A stretch of DNA of 64,000 bases from Desmodus rotundus (taxonomy: Eukaryota > Chordata > Mammalia > Chiroptera > Phyllostomidae), in contig NC_071390.1 of the NCBI RefSeq assembly GCF_022682495.2, positions 174,121,220-174,185,219 on the forward strand, written 5' to 3'. A program made the translations under genes and the position numbers. The notes under the pieces are model-generated. The model saw nothing but the letters and a program-made list of their open reading frames with translations. It searched no databases and was not told the origin of the DNA. Shown one piece after another: positions 55,407 through 64,000 of this stretch. Position 1 is the stretch's first letter; every line of letters starts with the position of its first letter.

Positions 55407-58400
55407 AAACATGTTATTAAATTTACTGGGGTGACATTGGTTAATAAAATTGCACTGGTTTCAAGTGTACAATTCTATAGTACGTTATCTGTACACTATA
55501 TTATCTGTATACAGTATACCGTGTGTTCGTCATCCAGAGTCAAGTCTTGTTTCCTTACCGTGTATCCCCCTTTACCCTTTTCTATCCGCTTCCCTCACCC
55601 CCTTTCCCTCTGGTAATCACCAACCGCCATACTGTTGTCTGTGTGTGAGTTTGAGGGGTTTTGGGGTTTTTTTTTGCTTAATCCCTTTACAATTTCCACC
55701 CAGCTCTCTAACCCTACCTCACTTCTGACAGCTGTCAGTCTTGTTTCTGTATCTTTGAGTCTGTTTCTATTTTGTTTGTTAGTTTATTGTGTTTACTAGA
55801 TTCCACATATAAGTGAAGTCATGTTATTTGTCATCCTCTGACTGGCTTATGTCACTTAGCATAATACTCTCCAGGCTCATGCATGCTGTTACAAAAGGTA
55901 AGCTGTCCCTCTCTTTGACAGCATCCCATTGTGTAAATGCACCATAGTTGTTTTCATCCATGCCTCTACTGATGGGCACTTGAGCCATGTCCAAATCTTG
56001 GCTATTGTAAGTAATGCTGCAATGAACACAAGAATGCATATATTCTTTTGAATTGCGTTTCAGCTTTTTTTCAGATATATTCCCAGAAGTGGAATTGCTG
56101 TGTCACAGCAGTTCCATTTTTAATTTTTTGAGGTAACTGGACACTGCTCTCCACAGTGGCTGCACCAATCTGCATTCCCACCAACGGTGCACAAGTGTTC
56201 CCTTTCTCCACGTCCTCACCAACACCGTTTGTTGATTTATTGATAGCCCTTCTGACAGATGTGAGGTGTTATCTCACTGTGGTTTTAATTTGCATTTCTC
56301 TGATGCTAGTGTTGCTCAGTAGTTTTTCAAATGTCTGTTGGCCTTCTGCATGTCCTCTTTGGAGGAGAAGCATCTGTTCAGGTCTTATGCCCATTTTTTA
56401 ATTAGACTTTTTTGGTGTTGAGTTGTAGAATTCTTTATAAATTTTGGATATTAACCTCTTATCAGATGTATCATTGGAGAATATGTTCTCCCATTCATAT
56501 TATGGGTTGTCTTTTCATTTTGTTGAAGGTTTCCTTTGCTGTGCAGAATAATTTTAGTTTGATGTAGTCCCATATGTTTATTTTTCTTTTGTTTTCTTTT
56601 CCTGAGGAGATATATCAGACAAAATAGTGCTATGACACATGTCCAAGACTTTATGGCCTACATATTCTTCTAAGATTTTTATGGTTTTGTGTTTTACATT
56701 TAACTCTTTAATTCACTTTGAGTTTATTCTTTTGCATGGTGTAAGAAGGTGGTCTAGTTTCACTTTTTTGCATGTATTTGTCCAACTTTCCCAACACCAT
56801 TTGTTGAAGAGACTATTTTTTACCCCATTGTATATTTTTGCCTCCTTTGTTGAATATTAATTGACCATAAAAGTGTGGGTTTATTTCTGGGCTCTCTCTT
56901 CTGTTCTATTGATCTATATGTCTGTTTTTATGCCAGTACCATACTATTTTGATGACTATGGCCTGGTAGTATAGTTTGATATCAGGTAGTGTGGTTCCTC
57001 CAGCTCTGTTCTTCTTTCTCACAACTACTATGGCTATTCAGGGTGTTTTATGCTTTCATATACATTTTTGGAATATTTGTTCTAGTTCTGTGAAATATGC
57101 CATTGGTATCTTGATAGGACTTGTGTTGAATCTATAGATTTATTTGGGTAGTATGGACATTTTAATGATGTTAATATTGCCTATCCATGAACATGTTATA
57201 TGCTCCCACTTATTTGTGTCTTCTTCAATTTCTTTCTTCAATGTGTTATAATTTTATGAGTACAGGTCTTTACTAAGACCTATACCCTTGATTACATTTA
57301 TTTCTAGGTATTTTATTTTTCTTGATGCAACTGTAAATGGGATTGTTTTCTTAGTTTCTCTTTCTGATAGTTCATTATTATTGATTTATAAAAATGCAAC
57401 TGATATCTGTATATTTATTTTGTATCCTGCTATTTTACTGAATTCATTTATCAGTTTTAGCAATTGTTTGGTAGAATCTTTAGGGTTCTCTATATACAGT
57501 ATCTCATCATCTGCAAATAGTGAGTTTTACTTCTTCCTTTCCAATTTGGATGTCTTGTACTTCTTTTCTGATTGCTGTGGCTAGGGCCTCCAGTACTATG
57601 CTGAATAAGAGTGGTGAAAGGGGACGGACATCCCTGTCTTGTTCCTGTTCTTAAGGAAAATGCTTTTAGTTCTTGCCCATTGAGTATGCTGTTGGCTATG
57701 TCTTTGTTATATATGACTTTTATTATGTTGAAGTATATTCTCTCTATTCCCACTTTGCTGAGAGTTTTTAAAAAATGATAAATGGCTCCTGAATTTTATC
57801 AAATGATTTTTCAGCATCTGCTGACATGATCATGTGATTTTTATCCTTCATTTTGTTTCTGTGGTGTATCACATGTATTGATTTGCAGATATTGTAGCAA
57901 CCTTATAGCCCAAGAGTAAATCCCTCTTGATATTGGTGTATGATCTTTTTAATGTATTGCTAGATCAGTGTGTTAATATTTTGTTGAGGATTTTAGCATC
58001 TGTGTTCATCAGGGGTATTAGTCTTTAATTTTTTTTCTTTGTAGTATGTTTATCAGATATCTGAATTAGGATAATGCTGGCCTCATAGAATGACCTTGGA
58101 AGGCTTCCCTCCTCTTCCATTTTTGGAATAGTTTGAGAAGGAGAGGCATTAGTTCCTCCTTGAATGTTTGGTAAAATTCATCTGTGAAGCCATCCAGTCC
58201 TGAACTTTGGTTTGTTAGGAGTGTTTGAATACTGCTTCAATTTCATTTGTTGTAATTGATCTATTCAGATTTTTTTATTTTTCCTGATTCAGTTTTTGGA
58301 AGATTGTCTATTTCTAGGAGTTTACCCATTTTGTTCAGATTGTCCAATTTGTTGGCATATAGTTATTTATAATATTTTCTTATAATCCTTTGTATTTCTG

Positions 58401-58455
58401 TGGAGCCAGTTGTTACTTCTCCTGTTTCATTTCTAGTTTTTATATTTTCTGTGTC
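55407..58455 (-). mobile_element. LINE-1, 3-kb antisense copy: end of ORF2 plus 3'UTR, inactive
   Basis: The plus strand reads an L1MA/bat-L1-type 3'UTR backwards (TTTACTGGGGTGACATTGGTTAATAAAATTGC; TTTCCCTCTGGTAATCACCAACC; TTCCACATATAAGTGAAGTCATG; GTGCACCAATCTGCATTCCC region), then the ORF2 C-terminal part and the reverse transcriptase region. On the minus strand the conserved RQGCP motif lies near 57615-57650 and the FADD catalytic tetrad at 57507-57518. They are in different frames, so at least one frameshift separates them, and many stops follow. 5'-truncated at about 58455, where the match ends abruptly. No long A-tail is seen at the 55407 end. Confidence 0.92.
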
Positions 58456-58904
58456 TTCTGAGAGCCTCTGTAAGATGACTGAGAACCCTCTCCAATCTAA
58501 GTGCCAGCATGCCGAGTGGGGACATCCTTATTCCCAGGAAGATAATTCTCTATTTCCACAGTTCATATTTTATTACTATTCAACCCATATTTTTTATTCC
58601 ATTTTTTAAGTTTCCACCACATATCTCCGACTCCAACCCCTTAATCTTAGTCCAAATGAACTCTTATGTTGTTGTATTTTATGCGTTTTAAGCATGCATA
58701 GTCTATAATTGTATCTTTTGCCCCTAAACACATCTTATTTTAAGACTTACATTTTTAAGGTCAGCCATTCTATTCTCTCCTTTTATTTAAAGTGCTTCTG
58801 CTCCTATTAGAATGTGGGTCTTGCTGGAAGGGTTATTAATTCCCTGCTGCTGAGGGTGGATTAGGCCATCTGTCATGGATGCTCACCTGATAATGATAAT
58901 GTTA
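58456..58904. other. unique AT-rich non-coding stretch
   Basis: No gene or repeat recognised beyond the L1 break. Confidence 0.45.
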
Positions 58905-59060
58905 ACAACAACTACCGCTTATGATGGGCTTGGTGCTAGCTGAGCATTGGATAGTACTCCTGACCTGAATTCATTCATTGTTGCATTGACCTTGGTTTTA
59001 CTCTTGTTCCCAACTTTCAGGTGTGGGTACGAGGCTCAGACATGTCACAGGTGCTCTGTG
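58905..59060 (-). repeat. probable MIR relic, antisense
   Basis: AACAACTACCGCTTATGATGGGCTTGGTGC, TGAATTCATTCATTG and TTTTACTCTTGTTCCCAACTTTCAGGTG resemble reversed MIR. Weak. Confidence 0.45.
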
Positions 59061-60094
59061 ACATGTTGAAGGTCAGATAATGAGCGGCAGAAACTGCCTG
59101 CCTCCAAAGCCAAAGGTCAGTGTCCCACATGATGCTGTATCTTGAATTTTTGTTGATGTCTCTTATTTTCTCCTTCTTAAAAAAAATACAGCAGATACAA
59201 AGAGAAAATAAGATCTGAGAGACAAAAATATTAGACATCCTGAAATTGTCCTTACCCCTTCCTAGGGCCTCCCAGCAAGGGAGAAATTCAATTTTCTTAG
59301 TTAAATTCATATGAAATCATGTTCAGGAGTTACAATTTGACAAGCAGCTATAATCACACACACCAGTGACGTCCCAGCCGCCAGTTGCCTCGCATGCCTG
59401 CCTTGGTCTTATTTTGTTCCTCTCCTGTTTGCCTGGAGTGATTTGTCCTTTATAAACCAGCCTCATCTGGGAATAGTGTGCATTTGTTAATTACCTTTAC
59501 AGAACCAGCAGATGGTGCAGAAAGCACTGTATTGTTTGTGGACCAAAGCCAAAAGAGAGACAGGGAGAGAGGGAGGCATCTGTTTGTTTGTTTAATTTCT
59601 TTGCAAGGAAATGGTGGGTATAAAAAATAAAACCAGTTGTCACTAGGCATTTCAAAATGAGGAATGCTTTTACTGTCATGTAACAATGGCTTAAAATAAA
59701 ATTCTCTTTCAGTCCCCAAAGCCTTGGCCATTCAAAGAAGTAACTGAAACCAGGAGCTGGCCATGCTGGACTCAGTGAGGGGCCATTAGCCAATCTTGGG
59801 TGCTTGCCAAATTTACCTGTCAGAGGGACACAAAACTGACCCATCACTGTCCCAGTCCTATCCTAGGTATCAAAACCCACACAGCAAAGTGGATCCCACA
59901 CAGAGACTCTCAGGATGTTCCCTGCCTCCTTCTTGTCCAACAGCCAAAGGCCAGGTGAGTTTCAAGTTAATGAAGGATAATGGCCTTTCTTCCTAAAAAT
60001 GTGGAGGTAGGGCTCCAGAATGTAAGTCTATACCCATGTCCCCAGAAATGGAGACTATTCCAGGTGGAGAGACCCTTAAAAGCTCCTAGCTGAA
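59061..60094. other. unique stretch, candidate regulatory DNA
   Basis: No gene recognised. A CTCF-like string lies at 59505-59518 within repeat-free sequence that looks constrained (59340-59740). That is an impression, not a measurement. Confidence 0.4.
59505..59518 (+). promoter_or_regulatory. possible CTCF-like motif
   Basis: CCAGCAGATGGTGC matches the CTCF core CCASYAGRKGGCRS at 13 of 14 positions (T for C near the end). Weaker than the two motifs in the left third of the window. Confidence 0.35.
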
Positions 60095-60215
60095 CCCCCT
60101 CATTTCAGAGAGTAGGACACTGGCACCCATAGCAGGAAAGCACTTTATTATTCTAAGTCACCAAGCTTATTAGTGACAGACAGAACCAGAAGTGGGGTGC
60201 CCACGTCTCTCACTG
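60095..60215 (-). repeat. MIR SINE relic, antisense
   Basis: CCCCTCATTTCAGAGAGTAGGACACTGGC, TCTAAGTCACCAAGCTTATTAGTGACAGACAGAACC are reversed MIR blocks. Confidence 0.6.
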
Positions 60216-60385
60216 TGCTTCCCACCCCCCTTCCCCAGTTCTGCCAGGTGAGCAGAAGGTGGTGAGGGCTGGGGACAGTCAGAGAAGATTCGAAGACTCC
60301 GTGTGGGTCACAGGAGTCTTAGAAACAGCCTGCTGTGGAGGGACCGACATGATTATGGGCACGAGAAATGAGGAATCACCCAGAG

Positions 60386-60780
60386 CAGAGATTTTCAACC
60401 TTTTTTTAAATCTCATGGCACACATAAACTAATTACTAAAATCCTGCAGCACACCAAAATGTTTAGCTTTTGCCAACCCGACAAACAGGATAGGTACAAT
60501 TTTGATTGATTTACCCCCTCCCCCCCAAAAGTAGTTACCTACCCTTTTTGCCCCAAAGTGCCTTTTTAGAAAACCAGATACCAGTATTTGTGTATGAGGA
60601 TTTCTGGTACAAGAATTAACTAATCAGACCCAACCTTATTATGACATGTGACCGATGAAAAGCAACTCTATTACATGACCTATATATTTATGGTTTAAGA
60701 CAGCACATTCACACTGGATGGCTATTGTTGTGTTGGCTGTTGTCATTTTTTAATTTGGCAATCAAAGGGAAATGAGGTCA
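60386..60780 (+). mobile_element. bat-type non-autonomous hAT-like transposon, right end missing
   Basis: Starts CAGAGATTTTCAACCTTTTT, then CTCATGGCACACATAAACTAATTAC, GCACACCAAAAT, GGTACAATTTTGATTGATTTA, GGATGGCTATTGTTGTGTTGGCTGTTGTC. I recall this order from an abundant bat repeat bounded by TTTTCAACC-type inverted ends. Its expected right inverted end is absent; instead the sequence passes into a SINE head at about 60781. A CCCC(T)CCCCCCC run at 60514-60526 interrupts the body. No coding capacity. Class assignment is from memory. Confidence 0.5.
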
Positions 60781-60783
60781 GGC

Positions 60784-60855
60784 CTGGGAATCGAACCAGC
60801 GACATTTCAGTTTGCAGGCCAGTACTCAACCCACTGAGCTACACCAGCCAGGGCT
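60784..60855 (-). mobile_element. Ves-type SINE tRNA head, 3' part missing
   Basis: On minus: AGCCCTGGCTGGTGTAGCTC, A box TAGCTCAGTGG (60831-60841), a CTGGCCTGCAAACTGAAATG stretch, and B box GGTTCGATTCC (60787-60797), exact to consensus. The sequence stops after the B box, so only the tRNA-related 72 bp remain, joined directly to hAT-like sequence. It is not a functional tRNA gene. Confidence 0.8.
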
Positions 60856-60884
60856 GGTTTTCCTACTTCTTCAGGAGCCAGTCC

Positions 60885-61035
60885 TTCTTCCTTGGCTGTG
60901 CTTGTAAACAGTGGTGACCACAGGCCCTCTCCTTGGCCTGCTCCTCTTCATCTCGACTCTTCCCAGGGCTTTGAATATCATCTATGTACCTATAACTTCA
61001 AATTTTCTCTCTCCTGTACTCATCTTTGCCTTCAA
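60885..61035 (+). repeat. L2 LINE part, relic
   Basis: AGGCCCTCTCCTTGGCCTGCTCCTCTTCATCTCGACTC, GGGCTTTGAATATCATCTATGTACC and AACTTCAAATTTTCTCTCTCC match the L2 ORF2 3' part. Confidence 0.6.
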
Positions 61036-61204
61036 ATTAATATACACATGACCAAACAGCTTACCATTCAAAAGCCGGATGGATCTCTGGAGCACAGAGT
61101 CCATCCATATAATGAACACCCATGAGCCCACAGGGCAGCTCCAGAGCTCGGGCTTTGACAGAGCTCGAACTTTTCACACCTGTTTATAAGCTTTTCACCT
61201 GCTC

Positions 61205-61545
61205 ACACCCCTGTCCTTTTCCACCTGAGTTAATCAATCACTGCTCTAAATTTTGCATTTGTCATTTCCTTGGTTTTCTTTTGAACACAGTTTCATCATA
61301 TATATTTATGCCTAAAAGAGATATATTTTTGGTTTCTGTTGTTACTGAATTGTACCAAAAGATATCATGCTATATGCCGTCTTCACTGAGGCTTATGTTA
61401 CTAAGATCCTTGTTCTATGGAATCTTACTCAACCACTCCCACTGCTGCACTATTTTATTGTCTAAATACACCACCAATTATTTACCCATTTTCCCTTGAA
61501 TAGCCATTTGAGTTGTTTCTATATTGCTATTAAAATCAGCACTGA
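61205..61545 (-). mobile_element. LINE-1 3'UTR fragment, antisense
   Basis: AAATACACCACCAATTATTTACCCATTTTCCCTTGAATAGCCATTTGAGTTGTTTC with a decayed left part is a reversed L1M 3'UTR. Confidence 0.55.
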
Positions 61546-63249
61546 TTTCACTCTCCCTTCACTCCCCCAAATTTATGACCCTCTCTCCTCATTCCCCCAT
61601 GGCCTCCGCATGTTAATAGTCTCCTAGGAGGAGGGTGCTAATCGGCTTGCCTCTGCAGTTTTGTTTGAAGTTACATTTCCAAAGGGTAACCCACTTTCAC
61701 CTGGGATCTCTCTGCCCTTTGAAATCTTGGAAACTTGATTCAATTTCCATAATTCCATGGCCAGTGGGATTCCAAAGTCTCTCCCCACATTTATTTATTT
61801 CGGGAGTGCTTAAAACATGCCAGGTTCCTTGTTCTGTCATGGGAAAAGGTACGGAAGGCTTGTGGGGAAATATGAAGGGGAAACAAATCTGGGAGGCAGA
61901 GTAATAAGGTAAGTGATGGAATCAAAATTCAAACTGGACTTCAGAGACAAAAGCCAAGGTGGGCTTGAACAGGGATGATTGCAAGGCCCTCCATTTCAAG
62001 ATCTTTTTTTTTTTTTTAAGCAAAGGATAACATGAATGAATGAGTGTATATATAGCTATACTTAAAAATAAGAAGTGGGAATCTGCTAGGATGGAGGAAA
62101 ATGCCATGTGACAATCCAGCCTCTCTCCCTAGCAGGGAGCGTCCGTGGGGCCAAACCAGGGACATGTCAATTCAGAACACAGGCAGGGCACAAGCAAAGT
62201 TCTATGTTTTGGTTTAAAATTCAATTGGAAATAAAGCACTTAGGAGACACAAGTCCATGCCTAGGAACAGATCCTGCTTCCCATCTTCTGTAGGTAAAAC
62301 ACCCCAGCACAGCATGTGAACCTGTACGACTTCTATCTCCTTTTCATTCTTAACTTTCTAATTGCCCTTCCTGTGAATGAGCCAAGCTTGCAACAAAACA
62401 GCTTAGAAAGTTCACAAAATAGGCAATATCACCAAGAGTTTAAGTTCTAGATCGAAGGAAGCAATAAGTCTGCTTTCTTCTGCATTGATTAAACATTATC
62501 TGGAATTTATTCTGTGTCAACTTCTAGGCCTTTCGTTTTCAAAAAGACAGTGACAAGGTGGGATGACTTCTCAGTCATCCAGCGGTGGGAGCTCGCCAAC
62601 CCATGAAGAAGTGCACCTTGCAAGACCAGGATACATTTTGCTCAGCGAGATCTCCAAGATCCCTTGATTTCTATTTTCAAACAAAGGTTTGAAAGGCTAA
62701 ATGTGGATGATAGACCAGGCCTGATTCAGAAGAAAAACTCAGGCCAATGGGCGAACCAGGCAGGAAGTCGGCTTTAGCTCTGTGTAAGCATAACTCACAC
62801 AGGAATTGACTCCTGGGAGGGCCGGCTGGTTTCCTGGGCCTGTGAGACATACAGGGTGTGAGAGCCGTGACCCTGTGCATGGGAGGATCTGAGGTATTTG
62901 ATTTGCAGCCTTCCCTGACTGACCATCAGCAAGCTCTACAATTTCGTTGATATGTCCAGAAGTGCTGAAAATAATTAGTCAGGAAAAAGAATATAAAGAT
63001 ATCTTCTTTAGCAATTTTTGCCAAAACAAATGGTACGAGGAATACTGTGTAAGAGGATTATGCGAGAGAGGGGCCTGCCATAGAAGTCTCTTACCTTCAA
63101 TGTAATTCTTCCTCTTTTCATAGCGAACCGCTCTTCCAGGTGGGTCGTCTTCCCATCATTTCACAGAAAAGATCTATGTAGAGAGAAGATCAAAGTCACT
63201 GACTCTAGCGTGTGCCGGCATCTCGTTTCATCCTCACAAAAACTCAAAA
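61546..63249. other. unique non-coding stretch
   Basis: No gene recognised. A T-run lies near 62006-62018. Confidence 0.5.
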
Positions 63250-63695
63250 AGGGTGTCCTAGTGTCCTGTGGCTGCCCTAGCAAATTGCTACAAACTTCCT
63301 GGCTTAAAGCAACAGGAATTCTCTCACAGTTCCAGTGGCCAGAAATCTGAAATCAAGGTGCTGGTGGGGAAATGCTTCTCAGCACAGGTCCTAGGCGGGG
63401 AATCCCTTCCATGACTTTTCCAGCTGCTAGAGGCTGCCAGCGTCCTGGGACTTGCAGACGCATCCTCTCTATCTTTGCCTCTATCTCCACATCTGCCTTC
63501 TTCTCTGTGAGTCTCTTATAAGGACACTTGTTACTGCATTTAGGGCCACGTGGATGATCCCAGATGAACTCATCTCAAGGTCCTTCATTTAGTTACACTT
63601 AGGAAGACCCTTTTTCTAAATAGATCACATGCACAGGTTCCAACATGGTGTATTGTTTGGAGGGCCACATTCAGTTTGCTATAGAGACAATTTTG
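63250..63695 (-). mobile_element. MLT1-type (MaLR) solo LTR, antisense
   Basis: GTGTCCTAGTGTCCTGTGGCTGCCCTAGCAAATTGCTACAAACTTCCTGGCTTAAAGC, TCTCACAGTTCCAGTGGCCAGAAATCTGAAATCAAGGTGCTGG, CTTATAAGGACACTTG, CCTTCATTTAGTTACACTTAGGAAGACCC and GGAGGGCCACATTCAGTTTGC are the reversed LTR in order. Confidence 0.7.
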
Positions 63696-63732
63696 TTACC
63701 TTCATTTTGCTAACTTTCCTAGAAGAGCATTT

Positions 63733-64000
63733 CCCGGCTTCCGGCCAAGATGGCGTAGGTAGATACACTGTGCCTCCTCACACAACCGAAAGAAGGACAA
63801 CAATAATTTAAAAATAAAAAACAACCAGAACTGACAGAAAAATCGAACCACACGGAAGTCCGACAACCAAGGAGATAAAGAAGAAACATTTATCCAGACC
63901 AGTAGGAGCGGCGGAGATGGGCAGCTGGGGTGGAGAGAACTCGTGACAACCTGGCTATGGGAACCAGAGATGTGGCAGATTGTGGAATGAACGGGGCAGG
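63733..64000 (+). mobile_element. LINE-1 5'UTR start, bat-type, cut by window edge
   Basis: CCGGCTTCCGGCCAAGATGGCG, GTAGGTAGATACACTGTGCC, ACAACCGAAAGAAGGACAAC, AACAACCAGAACTGACAGAAAAATCGAACC, AAGTCCGACAACCAAGGAG and AAGAAACATTTATCCAGACC match the bat L1 5'UTR as I remember it, collinear from the first base. AAGATGGCG at 63747-63755 is a YY1-type site that sets the start of transcription in primate L1s. The copy is not 5'-truncated, so a full-length element may continue past the window. Confidence 0.85.
63747..63755 (+). promoter_or_regulatory. YY1-type site in L1 promoter
   Basis: AAGATGGCG matches the YY1 core AAGATGGC and sits about 15 bases from the apparent 5' end of the L1, where it is found in active mammalian L1 promoters. 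Confidence 0.7.

Noticed and set aside
57490..57753. LINE-1 reverse transcriptase as a usable gene
   Set aside because: The RQGCP motif and the FADD tetrad are in different frames with stops between; the copy is 5'-truncated.
55370..58458. TTCTGCGTCTTC and TTCTGTGTCTTC as target duplication of the 3-kb LINE-1
   Set aside because: About 30 unexplained bases lie between the left word and the L1 end and there is no A-tail, so the match may be chance.
60784..60855. Possible tRNA gene (intact A and B boxes)
   Set aside because: The sequence is the tRNA-related head of a Ves SINE and has no clear cloverleaf 3' half or terminator.
1..64000. Bacterial-type systems, CRISPR arrays, phage or toxin genes
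   Set aside because: Composition, repeats and lack of packed long frames all point to mammalian non-coding DNA; none of these is present.

Overview
The window looks like mammalian nuclear DNA, most probably from a bat of the Yangochiroptera. The strongest evidence is a near-complete tRNA-derived SINE of the bat Ves type (27473-27684, minus strand), a second Ves-type tRNA head (60784-60855), a mariner-type miniature element of a kind I associate with bats (32058-32182), and the start of a bat-type LINE-1 5'UTR at the right edge (63733-64000). The rest of the repeat content is general to placental mammals: MIR, L2, MLT1 (MaLR) LTRs, old LINE-1 3' ends and hAT remnants. Family names are from memory, because no library search could be run; species is not determined.

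I found no protein-coding gene, no exon I can defend, and no rRNA, snRNA or true tRNA gene. Open reading frames are short, and the longest (up to about 197 codons) lie in a pyrimidine tract, in repeats, or in GC-rich sequence without a recognisable domain. The window reads as intergenic or deep-intronic DNA. There is no bacterial-type operon, CRISPR array or phage.

Layout. 1-10 kb: unique sequence with MLT1 and MIR/L2 relics, a 74-bp near-identical direct repeat (6391-6464 and 7440-7513), a strong CTCF-type motif (7184-7197) and a long pyrimidine tract. 10-13.2 kb: an old antisense LINE-1 followed by two head-to-head MLT1 LTRs. 13-24 kb: mainly unique sequence with MIRs, an L2, a hAT relic, an L1 3' end and a second CTCF-type motif (20368-20382). 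24-36 kb: L1 3' fragments, a hAT with visible inverted ends, the Ves SINE, the mariner MITE, MLT1s and an ERV-LTR-like tail. 36-55 kb: L2/MIR-rich and more GC-rich, with a TTTC microsatellite, a G-rich 16-bp minisatellite and AT-motif-rich blocks that could be conserved regulatory DNA. 55.4-58.5 kb: a 3-kb antisense LINE-1 (ORF2 end plus 3'UTR) with a disrupted reading frame. 58.5-64 kb: possible regulatory sequence, a SINE head joined to a hAT-like body, an L1 fragment, an MLT1, and the apparently intact L1 5' end.

No new multi-gene system is visible. The observations most worth a second look are the 74-bp local duplication ending in a perfect hairpin, the SINE-head/DNA-transposon junction, the edge-truncated L1 with a YY1-type site, the CTCF-type motifs, and the G-quadruplex-prone minisatellite.
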